A stretch of 64,000 bases of DNA, taken from Magnolia sinica. Lineage: Eukaryota > Streptophyta > Magnoliopsida > Magnoliales > Magnoliaceae. The notes below the pieces were generated by a model that saw only the letters and a list, made by a program, of their open reading frames with translations, did not search any database and was not told where the DNA came from. Positions 50,432 through 61,814 of this stretch are shown here, piece after piece. How positions within the stretch are numbered: the first letter of the stretch is position 1; every line of letters starts with the position of its first letter. The DNA lies in NCBI RefSeq assembly GCF_029962835.1, contig NC_080588.1:63140001-63204000 (forward strand). The letters are read 5' to 3'. A program made the position numbers and the translations under genes.

Positions 50432-53400
50432 TGTAACGACCTTGGAAATTTTGTGCTAATCTTTCCTTAAGTAGTTGTTTTGGGGTAGTTAGTGCTCTAC
50501 TTGATTGCTTGTGAAATTCGCATCAATCACTTTAAATTGTATCTGCATGGCTCTAAACGTGCAGATTAGTGAGCGCTACGTTACTCTGAATCCGGGATCC
50601 ATCGCTAAATCCAGCTGGTCTCGGGAATTTTTGGAAGATCTGGATCGGACTGGACCGCGCGATCGAAAGTCCGATGGCGATGATCTTAGTCATTGGCACC
50701 GAGTTGGGCTTGGTCTTCACCTCAAAAATCAAGTCGATCGGATGTCTCGGTCGATTTGATTGAGTTAGGAGTGAAGAGTGTGAGAAAGGTTGGAATAAAA
50801 TAAGCTTTTTATGAAATCTGAGTCTGCTCGCGCGACGATTTTAAGCATTCTCAATCCGTTGGATTTCGACCCAATTTCACCCTCCGATCAGGATGGTGGC
50901 CCATGCATATCCTAGTGCTTGTGGACTGATCGAGTTTCCGTGACCGTTGAATTGAGTGTGGTCCGCCACGCTGATCTGAAGAGCCGTGGAACGAAAACTC
51001 AGGCTGACCTAGATCCATGGTCGGTGAGCTTAAGTCCGACCTTTCGTGGTTATAGGCCCACCAAGTGCTTCGTTGGATCGAGGAAGGCGTACTTTGGTTA
51101 TAACCTAAGTATACCTTGACCCTGGGGTTATTTCCATCATTTTAAGGCCTATATATAGCCCTTAAACCCTAGCTCTCATTTCCATACGAATTTTCTCTAA
51201 CCCTAGCTTGGAGAGAGAGTGGAAAAGAGAGAGTTAGTGAGAGAGATTGGTTGGTGAATCATCTTGATTCTTCCTTGTTCTTCTTCACCTTTGAACCTTT
51301 GCTTTGAATCGTTCCTCTGACGATTCTGAGTTCCTTTGGGGTAAGTTAACCTAACCCTAACCTGTGTTAGAGCTTAGATTAGACTTGGTGTTGTTGTATC
51401 TCATTTCTATCCTTATTTTAGGGTATTCTTGCGCCGTTGACGAAGACAACTCGTCTAAATCAATTCTATTCTTTCCTCGCTTAAGGTGCGGACTTTAAGT
51501 GTATAGGTTATGGTTTTCAAGGCTTTCAATCCCAGTTAGTGATTTATTCTTGTTATGGATGAGATTTCACATGTCAAATGTTATGTTTACATTGCTTTCT
51601 TGATATGCATGTGCTATGTTGAGATTTGTGTATTCTAAGTGTATTTATAAAGTACCGTATACGTATAAAATACGCACCTATGTTTGCCATGATTTTTGAT
51701 CATGTATGTATGCTAGATGCATGTATGACAACTCCTTGGAAGAAGGAATTGTCTAAGTGCATGTATTTCAACATGCGTCATGTATGTTGTTCCATGGATG
51801 CTAAGTGTTTGTAGAAATGCATGAATGACCTACGTGTAACTGATTACACTAAATGCAGGCGTTGAGAAGTGATTCTCAATACTTCTATGGATGCGCATGA
51901 TTTCCCTTACGCATTTACATTCCAAGTTATCTAAATTCAAGCATCTCCTATGCTTACATTTATGTTAAGTTGATATTATTCAGATGTGTATGTAACATGA
52001 TTTGAGTTATTGTTCCATTACTGTTTTACATTCCATATGAATATCTGTCGTTGTGTAGGATGTTTGCGACTATGCCTGAGTCCATGAACTCGGTAATTGA
52101 CCCTTTGGTCGTGGTTGAGATTGCTTTCGCCACGTGAGACGCATTAGACGAACCCGAGTCGTATTAGAGTTGGCGGCAGTGGTTTGGCCACGCGGAGTGT
52201 TTGCGCACTCTCTGTCGTTCAATTCAACGTGCGCTCGTGCTAGTCGAGTTCGTCAACTAACCCGATTGTCCAGTGTATGTTAACCATGTATGGTCGCTAC
52301 TGCTTGAATGTTGGGTACCGATCTTTCCAGTGAATTCCTAATAACCATGGTACCGATCCGCTAAGACTCATGAGCCGGACATGGTGGTATGGGACACCGT
52401 GGTCGAGCCGCGGCCTACGCCGGGGTGACGAGCCTCCCGTAGTGACCAAAGTGAGCAACTAAACTCGTGAGCCGATTATGGTGGTATGGGACACTATATT
52501 CGTCTTTGTCGGCCTACATTGATTGGTGACGAGCCCTTTGTAGTGACCTCGAGCATACCTGGATACCACAAGGAGGTGACGAGCCGATCGGTGGTAGTAA
52601 GGGCATGAAAGGCGAGCATTGATTGGTGACGAGCCCTTTGCTACGACCTCAACTATATGATCGTATGAGATGTCTAGGATTGACGACCCTAGTATGGATC
52701 ACTGTTTGGATGATGATATGAGGAATGTATCTTAGCTTCCCAATCCTGATGTATGAATTGGACTAATAACAACTTGGTAATCATATCCATGCACCGCATT
52801 TGCATGTGCTTTGTAGATGTGGCGCACTTTGAGGCGATGTCATGCGTAACGTAAGATGAAGACGGCGAGGGTGTACGCGTGAGGGCACGCATCATATTGC
52901 ATTCATACTTGCATTAACAAGAGTACTTAGGATTTATTTAATTGTCCTCCTTTATCATTACTGTTTGATTGAACTGATAACATGTTAACCAAGGCCTTAT
53001 TGTTCCACCGAGTTGATCACTCACTCCCACGTTTCAGGCGGTGTTTCACACCCACCAGACTCTCTTAGGCCCCGATGTTGCAGATGTTGATGCGACGTCT
53101 GAGGCAGAGCGGGAGCTGGATGACGACGAGGCTGCCTTCTCCTATATGCAGTTTTCAGACGGGTTCTAGCGAGCCTCGGTCTGTTGCGCGGGATCTATGG
53201 GATTACTATTTTTGGGAACTGAAATGATGTAACTTGTACTTGTAAATTTTGATAAATAACACTTTTACACGATCTGGTTGTATATGTAATTCAGGGACTT
53301 ACACTTGTACACATATTTTACTATAAGTCTTCCGCTTGCTTTATTCACTTATCCCTGAATCATATCTGTGTTTTGGCTTAATCTATCCCATGTTTATGTG

Positions 53401-53503
53401 CTAATACAGTCAACATACATCATTCATTAATTATGTTGCATAAGTGATGTTTTGGAACTCGGGAGCTGAGTTATGCTCGACCCCCGAATTTCAGGGCGTT
53501 ACA
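50432..53503 (+). repeat. 3' LTR of the Del/Tekay-type element
   Basis: 3072 bp, same start, end and internal subrepeats as the 5' LTR. Long stretches (for example 51290-51480 against 41170-41360) agree almost base for base. Confidence 0.95.
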
Positions 53504-53508
53504 AAATG

Positions 53509-55076
53509 ACACAGGACAATTAATGGCCTGAGTTGGAGCACTGGGAAAATTTTAAGTGAAAGTCTTAATTATTTGATTGTGCAAGTCTTAATTATCTGAT
53601 TATGCAGGTTGAATGTGCAAAGCTGACCATCTTATTTATCAATTCATTTCATCTGCCTCAATAGGATTACCTAACTAGTGGGGCCCATGATTTGGATTAC
53701 TTGAATAACTTTACATATTTTGCCCTTTATTGTTAGAATACCTAGCTGCGACTCATCCACAGTACAAGTAATGGACACGTAGAGTAATTCATTGTTGGTA
53801 AATATTTCAAAAAATAAAGAATTTTGATACTAAAAAATAAATTAGAAAAAAATGTTTCAAAGTAGGCTGAAACACATGTTAGATACATTATCCCTAAAAA
53901 TGTAATTTGCCCATCTCCTCTCATAATAGAGATCGCTGATGGGTTGTTAGCGAAATGTTTTCAAGATGGGACAAGCTTTGTTTAGTCATACGGGCAAAAA
54001 TCACAAAGAGACTACCAAGAATTCGGCTAAAGCAATTATTGTCTCTTGCAAACTAAGTGAGTAATTAGACTATAACCTTAGTGAGTCACTCAATCTATTA
54101 CTAACTTGTTAAAAGAAAAATATAGAGATTTTTTGTTTCTGTAGAGGGGATTGACTGGATTGCTTATGCTCTGAAATTGGAGGAGTCTAATTTATATAAA
54201 TGGAGGGAATGGATTGTTGCACACAAGCCCATCACTGATTAGAACGTTACAAAAATATTTCTAATCATTGGCTCATTAATCATACGTTTCAGACCATTGG
54301 ATTAAAGATTTGGTCGTTTATAGAAACCTATATAAACTTGTCTTCTCACACTTCGCAAATCTCATATCAGATCACATTAGGCCATGACACGATAGGCACA
54401 TGAAAATTCAAAGTGCACTACTAGCGCCTCACTGCCCACACCCTATACCTCATGCGCTTGCGCACATGTGCTCCACGGTGGAACATGCGACCCAATCTCC
54501 CTCCCTCTTTTCTAAATAAGATTTTATCAAAACCATTTATAAACCTTAAAAAAATTCCATCCTGTGGGACAAATTGAAATTTATTTTTTTCATAATTTTC
54601 AAAATGTTTTAGAGGAAAAATGGATTCTGAGAATTTTTTTTAAAAAAAATTTGAATGTTGAATTTGAAATTCAAATTAATACATTTAGTTTAACCACTAG
54701 TTGTCAACATAAGTGGTAGGCCTAGCATCGATGAAGCATATCCAAAAGTTCTCAATAAATGGATATTTTCAAGCTCTTAACCTCCTATATGGGCTATTGA
54801 ATCCATTAGCCATCCACAACTTAGATGGTTAGGATTCCCCAGCCGAAGTGATTTTCATCATATTCTCCATCCACAGTGGATCCCCATCATCTGGAGGGTT
54901 TGGGTTGACATAAATCCTTCCCACGCACACGATGAATAAGTCACTGGCTACACGTGAGTCAAGATTGCCACTCATGCATGAGCTGCCATGCGCCTCGATT
55001 CCACTTCTCCTGCGGTGTAGTCCACTTGAGCTTTGGATCCTCTCGTATTACGCACCATGTCAGCCTGATTTTTGGG
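53509..55076. other. Non-coding stretch, no gene seen
   Basis: AT-rich sequence after the Del element with no conserved frame. A CACTTGAGCTTTGGATCC-type piece of the MITE core appears near 55020. Confidence 0.55.
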
Positions 55077-55703
55077 AAGCGGATTGGCTGATGTACCATA
55101 CACCACTGACACCAGCAACCTAGCTGGTGTGCGTACGTGTCGTGCCACGACGAGCGCTGACGCTCCTCCAGCTCGAGTTGTACGAACGGTTCAAAGGAGA
55201 TAAAAGTTACATGGGCCCACAATGATGTATTTATCATATCTACACTGTTCATTCATTTGACGAGATTATTTTAAATTTTAATTCCAAAAATGAGCAATTT
55301 CCATGGCTAAATTGGACCACACCACAAATAGCAGTGGGGACAATAATTTTCACCGTTAAAACATTCGTAGGTCCCGCCGTAACGTTTACTTTCCATCCAA
55401 TCTGTTCATAATTTCACACAGACCTTGATGAAGAGAAGAAACAAATTAATTTCATATTGATCCAAAATTTCTGTGACCCCAAAAGGATTTCAATGGCAAG
55501 CATTCAATCCTCCACTGCTTTTTACAGTGTGGTCCACTTGATTTATGGATCTGTCTTGTTTTTATGCTCGAGCCTTAATAGCAGCTCACAAAGTGGACGG
55601 ACGGTTTGGATATAACTCATACCTCATGATGGGACCCACAGAACTTGCTGACGTCAACGCATCAGCCACATCAGTGATGCGTGGTACACCAGCCAATCCG
55701 CTT
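55077..55703. mobile_element. MITE ('AAGCGGATTGGCT' type) with confirmed empty site
   Basis: 627 bp. It starts AAGCGGATTGGCTGATGTAC and ends GTACACCAGCCAATCCGCTT, with the shared core inside. The flanks CTGATTTTTGGG and CTGATTTTGG form a target duplication of about 10 bp. The paired block at 36669-36678 has a single CTGATTTTGG with nothing inserted. A 9-11 bp duplication points to Mutator-like transposition. Confidence 0.9.
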
Positions 55704-56929
55704 CTGATTTTGGTTCGTCTACCATGATAGTGGGATGCAGTTGTTGGTCCGATTGGATGTACCACACGTACGATGTGGGCCCATAATACCTGACTCAAAG
55801 CCTGAGAAAATGGTGGGCCACACCATGATGATGGGTTGAAATGAAACTGAGGCAGTTCATCTGATCAATCAGGACATAACATCAAAATCAATAACAACAA
55901 ATGGTATGATGCATGCAATGGTACATTCACTGGATCTGTCTCATTCTTATATCAGGTGATATAGTTATGGTGTGGCCCACCTTTTGCATGGACTGGATTG
56001 TCTAACAATTGATACATTGGTGGAAAAAGATAGCTGTATTATAACCTATGATACAGCCGCTATGTGATTGTCTCTCTTTTTTGATAAGTGGACAGCAAAA
56101 ACGTACACCGGAACTTATGAGGCAGTACTCGTATAAAAATAAACTTATGAGGCAGTACTCGTATAAAAATAAACTTACATGGCACACGTGTAAGACCGAG
56201 TTACGTGTGAACATCCTGACTCTAGGGCTATCAAAGGCCAATGGACCAGTCTAGCCCATTGGGCTTTTGGGCTTGGTCGCCAACATCTGGGCTTGGGCTG
56301 GAATATTACGCCCAAAGGCTGGCTTGAGCTTAAAACTTTAAACCAAAATTTTAAACAGGCTGGACTTGGACTACATGCAATAGCCCTTCAGCCCAGCCTG
56401 GCCCATTAGGATATGGTAATATGAATTTTTTTTTTCGAAAAATTCATACTTCCACCAACCATGCATGGCTTCTCTCTCAAGCAATGGTAAGTTCTAATTC
56501 ATTTATTGAGTGGGCCCAACACAGATTATTCCCAACATGCAAGAAATCTCTTGAAAGAGAAGGAATTACATAAGGTCGTGGGCCAAGTGGGTTTGGCATG
56601 TCAAGATGCCCTCCAAGATTGTTGTATTCATGTGGAAGATCCTCTATGGTGTGGTCCAATTGAGATTAGTACAAAGCAAAGAGGAGCTTGCCTGGCTTCG
56701 AGCTGTGATTGCTGCAGCTTAGATAGGAGTCGAGATGAGTAGTCGATTGACCACCTTTTTGCAAGGGGCGAGTTGGGGACACATGTATGGAAACATTTCT
56801 CCTCCTTGCCCGCGGTATCCTTCTTAGAATGCCCATTGTTTACTACCTTAGCATAAGTAAAGTACAATATAAGGTGAACAATACTTACATGGAAAATAAT
56901 ATAATTACATAATCCAAACTGGACTTATT
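55704..56929. repeat. Block paired with 36660-37175, then downstream flank of copy D
   Basis: To about 56240 this matches 36660-37175. A 30 bp unit (AACTTATGAGGCAGTACTCG..) is tandemly doubled at about 56112-56171. 56222-56440 is a TAGGGCTATCAA.. block rich in GGGCTTGG words, resembling hAT-type MITE ends. From about 56850 the 3' flank of D matches that of C. No gene. Confidence 0.65.
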
Positions 56930-59435
56930 TCAAGAGTAGAGCTCTGGATTTGCCAATCTTGGTGTGGGAATAGCGATAAGCGGTGTCGCTTTCTTCAGAA
57001 TAAGAGCAAACTTCTCCGAAAGATCAAGCTTCGCATCGTCTGGCAATCTCCAATCGAATGAGTGCAAAAGAGAAGCTAACTCATAAGTTAGCATCCTCTC
57101 CGCCAGGGGAAGTCCTACACAAATCCTCCTTCCTGAACCAAAGGGAAGGTAACGGAAATCATTGCCATTGTAATCCCATTTGCTCGTGGAATTATAGAAC
57201 CTCTCCGGACAAAACTCCAGGGGGTTGTCCCAAGCTTCAGGGTCCCTATGTATAGCCCATGCGTTAATTATGATTTGGGTGCCTTTTGGGACTGTATAAC
57301 CACTAATAGTGCATGTTTGGCTTGGATACCGAGGGACCAAGAACACAAGTGGAGGGTGTAAACGTAGGGCTTCCTTAATGACTGCGTCCAAATAGGGGAG
57401 CTTTGGTACATGTGACTCTTCTACCATTTGGTCCATTCCTACCACTTGTTCTAATTCCTCTTGAACTTTTCTCATTATCTCTGGATTCTGCAGCATCTCA
57501 GCCATGGCCCACTCTATTGTAGTCGATGTGGTGTCTGTACCAGCTATCACCAGGTCCTGTTGACAGAATGAAAGTTGATTTGTCAAGCATAGAGCTGGCA
57601 GTGGTCTAAGTTGCCCCATTGGGCTACTAGGATCATGGTTAAATGACTCGGTGATTCTGCTCAACTTGTTTTTTTTGGAGTTGAGTCACGAATCATTCAA
57701 GTCGAGGGTGACTTAGTGGTATCAAAATCGGATTAGTCCATGGTCACCCTTAATCAATTGGGCCGGCCTTGAACGGTCCAGATCTCATCTATATAAGCCA
57801 CGTGTGATTTCTTACCTACTTCGAGGACATACACGTGTGGCCATCATCATATACCAGCAAGATGTAAAATTAATGTGCACAATCTACATGCAGTAGTACT
57901 CTTGCTGACCCGGTGGAACTGGAGGATGTTAAAGCTATCAATCTACAGATCACGTGGTAGGGCAACATTTAAATCAGGACCATCGATCTGTTGGGAACTG
58001 TTATCAGTGGCCCATGTTTCCAAAATCAATCTTATGGACTATCCTAAGCCATCAGTTCCCTTTGCTTTCCTGGACCAAACATCGAATGTTTAAAATTTTT
58101 TATTTTCCATCGTTGCTTTGGAGACCAGTCATTATATGGCAGGATTCGTTCCGATTTGTGTATTTTGAACTATTTACCAACCATCCATATACAGGGACAA
58201 CTGGATGGATGGCTCTATACGTGTACTGGGGAAGATGGCTCTAACCTATTCTAGTTTCACCGGGTCTACCGGATCAGATGGCTCTAACCTATTCTAGTTT
58301 CACCGGATCTACCGGATCCACCGAGGTAGGTGGGATCCCTGTCTGTGGGGCTCACAGTGACGTATGTGCCTTAAATCCACACTGTCTAACCATTTTCAAA
58401 GATCATTTTAGGGATTTATACTAAAAATGAAGCATGTCCAAATCCTAGGTGGACCACACCACAAGAAACAAGAATGATTGAATCCCCACCATTAAAAACT
58501 TCTTGGAGTCCACCGAAAATTTCATTTGCCATCCAACCTGTTGATTAGGTCACAATGACCTATATGAAGAGACCATACAAAATCATCTTGATCCAAACCT
58601 TTGCTGGACCACAAGAAGCTTTTAATGGTCAATTACTACAGTTTCCTCTACTATGGTCCATCTGAGATTTGGATATGCTTCGTTTTTTGAATCATACCGT
58701 AAAATGAGATTTCAATACAGATGGACGGCATTGATATAGCCACATACATCAAGGTGGGCCACACAGCCAAGGGTTCCAAGCACCTCGGTGGATCCTGGGA
58801 TCCACCGAACCGCGCCCAAACAAAAAGCCAAGCGGCTGTTTATCATTGGCCCCAGCTTTGGCTCGGCCTAAATTTCGGGAACGGATTGGCTACTCCCCCT
58901 GCCACCTGCCAATGGCTGATGTTCAGTGTTCTGTGGGCCCCACCATGATGTATGTGTTTCATCCATGCCGTCCATCTATTTTTATAGAATATTTTATGGT
59001 TTGAGAACAAAAATGAGATATATCCCAATCTCAAGTGGACCACATTACAGGAAACAGCGTTGAATGAATTTTGACCATTAAAAAAATTTTGGGGGCCATA
59101 AAAGTTTTGGATCATGCTGATATTTGTTGTTTCCCTTCATCTGGGTCTGTATGACCTAATCAACAGATTGGATGTCAAATAAATAGTACAATGGGCCTTA
59201 GGAGGATTTTAATGGTGGATATCCAATCACTATTGTCTTCCTTTGATGTGGTCTACTTGAGATTTATATCCCTCATTTTTGGGTTCAAGCCCTAAAATAA
59301 TTTGTCAAATTTGATGAAAGGAATGGATGAAATAAATACATCATGGTGGGGCCCACAGAGCACCGACCACCAGCCACCTAGGACTGGTCCACTGGCCAAG
59401 ATGTGGCTCAATAGGGCGTGTTGCCATAGCCACCT

Positions 59436-59469
<34 letters not shown>

Positions 59470-59843
59470 TATGGTAAGTAGGGGTGTACACGAGTCAATC
59501 CAAGTCGAACTGGGCTCAACTCGGCCCAGCCCGGTCACCAGCCACACCCAGCCCGAACCTATCCTGGCCCGGTTACTGGGCCAACATGTACAGCCCGAAC
59601 CCAACCCGGTAAGCAATCGGGCAAGTTCGAGCCACTTTTGAACCTTATAGCAAGTTCATGGGAAGGGATTTGGCAAGTAATCCGCGTCCTATTACAAGGC
59701 CCTCGAGTATTCCTTTTTGTATTTGGATGAATCTAGGCTGTTCAAGTTATACGTCTGTAAGGTGGATGAGTCACTGTCACTTCAAAGATGGGCGGTGGAC
59801 TATCCCAGAAGGGTAAAGGGAAAAGGGACTGGTAAGGTTTTGA

Positions 59844-59893
<50 letters not shown>

Positions 59894-61711
59894 ACACTAC
59901 TTGACCGAGTCGGGCCAGGTCGAGTCGGGTTTCGGGCCAGGTCGGGCCAAACTGGGACTTATTCGAACTCGGCACGAACTCACTTTCGGGCTGAAGAAAA
60001 TGGCCCATCCCGACCCGAACTCAGTTCCATCGAGCCGAGTCGAGCGAGTTAACCGAGCTAGCCCGGTTCGTGTACAACCCTAATGGTAAGAGGAAACGGA
60101 TTGGCTACTCCCCTTGCCACCAGCCAATGGCTGGTGGTCGGTGATATGTGGGCCCCACCATGATGTATGTGTTTCATCCATGCCGTCCATCTAATTTTCC
60201 AGATCATTTTAGGGTATGAAACCAAAACAAAGATCAACCATTAAAGAAAGCAATGTGTTGATTAGGTCATATGTGTCTGTATGACCTACTCAACACATTG
60301 GATGTCAAATAAACAGTACATTAGGCCTTAGGAGGATTTTAATGGTGGATATCCAATCAATATTGTTTTCCTATGGTGTGGTCCACCTGGGGTTTATATC
60401 CCTCTAATTTTTTGCATCAAGCCTAAAATTATCTGTAAAAATGTCTGAACGGAACGGATGAAACACATACATCATGTAGGGGCCCACAGAGCACCGACCA
60501 CCAGCCCCGTGGCTGGTGGCAGGGGGAGTAGCCAATCCGTTTCCATAGTAAGAAGGGATGTTCCATATGCACCCACCCTTGAGGGGGACCTCCCCTTTTG
60601 CTTACGTGGCCTATGTATGGAACGTCCGTTCTATCCACCATGTGTACTCTACTGCACAAGTGCCCTGCCCAAAATTCAGGCCGGACCTTTGGTGGGTCAG
60701 AGTGTATGAGACAAATGGACGGCTAATAAGCTTAGAAATGTTTTGATACAAGAGAAAAGTACTTACCACAAAAATGGCCTTGATGTTGGTCAGAGTCAAG
60801 GGCGTTTTAGTGTCTCCTTCCTCCTTAAGCTGTAAAAGCAACTGCAAAAAGTCCTTGCTTTCCTTCCCTCCCTCTCTATCCATTTTCAACCGTTGATCTA
60901 TAACCGATTCGAAGATCTTATCCATCCATGATGTGAGCTTCTTCATACGGCCCACCACTCCTTGTACATCAAACCTCGATAATATAGGAAAAAAATCAGA
61001 GAGGTTGGGCTCACTCACTAACTCGACAGCCTCATTGATAACTCGTTGAAACTCAAGACCCACCTTACGCCTACCCTCCCCATCAAGCGTACCACCCCAA
61101 ATCATGTTCATCACCACATTCAGCGCTAGTTGAAACGCTAGCTCGCCTATATTAACTGTAGTGCCTGCTAGAGTACGCACATCACGCACCATCTGGCGTA
61201 CCTCGAGTCTACGTAAGCCATAGTACGAGTCAAGCACCTTAGAGCTCATCATCTCTCGTGCGCACACCTTGCGCATCGTCCGCCAATTTGGGCCGTAGGG
61301 ACTAAACACGATTTCAATCCCACCGTACGTAAGCTCTGACATTGCTATGGGGACGTAGTGGTTGGCGAAGATGGTGTCGTGGTCCTTGAGAGCCTCTTTA
61401 GCTATGCTTGATGAGCTCAATATGATACATAGCTTGCTGCCTAGCCGTACCTTTATAATCGGGCCATAGGTCTGGGCTAATTTGAGAAAGTAACGGTGTA
61501 GATCGGACTCCAGAAATGGGAGGCTGCCAATCAACGGTAGACCTCGTGGGCCAGGTGGTAGAGGAGGTGACCCATTACGCGATCTCTTGATCAGAACCCA
61601 TGTGCACCAAGAGATCAGACAAAGGGTAAAGGAAAATGCTAATGATGTTTTGGGACCGTTGATATCTTGTAGCCACCATGAAATTATCTGATGAGCAAGA
61701 TCTTGAATCAT
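56930..61711 (-). CDS. CYP706-family cytochrome P450, copy D (intact)
   Basis: Membrane-bound haem monooxygenase, closest to copy C. Exon 1 is 61711-60767 and exon 2 is 57556-56930 (minus), joined in phase 0 across a 3210 bp intron (GTAAGT..AACAG). The protein is 523 aa. Motifs: N-terminal anchor about 24-41, hinge PPLPPGPRG 49-57, helix C WRTMR 143-147, I-helix AGTDTT 320-325, K-helix E377-A-L-R380, PERF in exon 2, haem FGSGRRICVG with Cys461. All catalytic features are present. An in-frame ATG at 61759 would add 16 residues, but it is only about 25 bp from the TATA box, roughly where transcription should start, so the conserved MIQDL start is preferred. Substrate unknown; terpenoid oxidation is the family-based guess. 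Confidence 0.93.
58233..58320. repeat. 44 bp tandem duplication in the intron of copy D
   Basis: GATGGCTCTAACCTATTCTA begins both units, at 58233 and 58277. It sits directly before the MITE at 58314. Confidence 0.9.
58314..58795. mobile_element. MITE ('GGATCCACCGAGGT' type) in the intron of copy D
   Basis: 482 bp. It starts GGATCCACCGAGGTAGGTGG and ends CCAAGCACCTCGGTGGATCC, with the shared core. Private words link it to the worn copy at 30985-31375 in the intron of copy C. Confidence 0.82.
58872..59390. mobile_element. MITE ('AACGGATTGGCT' type) with a lost right end
   Basis: The left end AACGGATTGGCTACTCCCCC is clear and the core follows to ATCATGGTGGGGCCCACAGA. The expected inverted right end is not there, and a (GA)n tract (59436-59466) follows shortly after. 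Confidence 0.72.
59479..60082. mobile_element. hAT-like element with perfect 8 bp target duplication
   Basis: 604 bp. It starts TAGGGGTGTACACGA and ends TCGTGTACAACCCTA. The same 8 bp, ATGGTAAG, lies at 59471-59478 and 60083-60090. The interior carries CGAGTCGGG/GCCCGAAC-type short repeats and an (AC)n microsatellite at about 59846-59886. No transposase. It belongs with the elements at 24632 and 28901. Confidence 0.9.
60094..60542. mobile_element. MITE ('AACGGATTGGCT' type) directly beside the hAT-like element
   Basis: Starts AAACGGATTGGCTACTCCCC and ends GGGAGTAGCCAATCCGTTT. The flanks ATGGTAAGAGG and ATAGTAAGAAG look like a worn duplication of about 11 bp, in line with the size seen at 55077. 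Its left duplication overlaps the right duplication of the hAT-like element. Confidence 0.82.
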
Positions 61712-61776
61712 GGTGTTAACAATATTGAAGCTGAACTCAAGGTCAAGACATGGAAGCATCGTTATGCTTGTGAGGT

Positions 61777-61814
61777 CTTTTATAGGGGTCGATCTTTATG
61801 ATGCCAGTTCACCA
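61777..61814 (-). promoter_or_regulatory. Core promoter of P450 copy D
   Basis: On the minus strand it starts TGGTGAACTGGCATCATAAA and ends CTATAAAAG, about 74 bp before the ATG at 61711. A CT tract at about 61909-61921 lies upstream, at a similar place to the tracts before B and C. Confidence 0.85.

Larger units (their letters stand above)
40308..53503 (+). mobile_element. Del/Tekay-type Ty3/gypsy retrotransposon (fossil, 13.2 kb)
   Basis: The ends are well defined: both LTRs start TGTAACGACC and end GGCGTTACA, and the same 5 bp, AAATG, lies on each side (40303-40307 and 53504-53508). A primer-binding site TGGTATCAAAGC follows the 5' LTR and a purine tract AAGGGGGGTAGA precedes the 3' LTR. 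Internal order: extra open frame (44267-45538), gag with a CCHC knuckle (about 45800-46900), protease (about 47080-47330), reverse transcriptase (about 47340-48250), RNase H (about 48450-48880), integrase (about 49190-49830) and integrase C-terminus with chromodomain-like end (about 49960-50395). That order and the chromodomain-like end place it in the Del/Tekay chromoviruses. The coding part is broken, with roughly ten breaks. The LTRs are nearly alike, so the insertion is fairly young. Confidence 0.93.

Noticed and set aside
59341-60083. Frames with Thr-His, Val-Cys or Leu-Ser runs
   Set aside because: Translations of (AC)n and (GA)n microsatellites inside transposons.
61712-61759. In-frame ATG at 61759 adding 16 residues to copy D
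   Set aside because: It is only about 25 bp from the TATA box, and the other copies have no equivalent frame.
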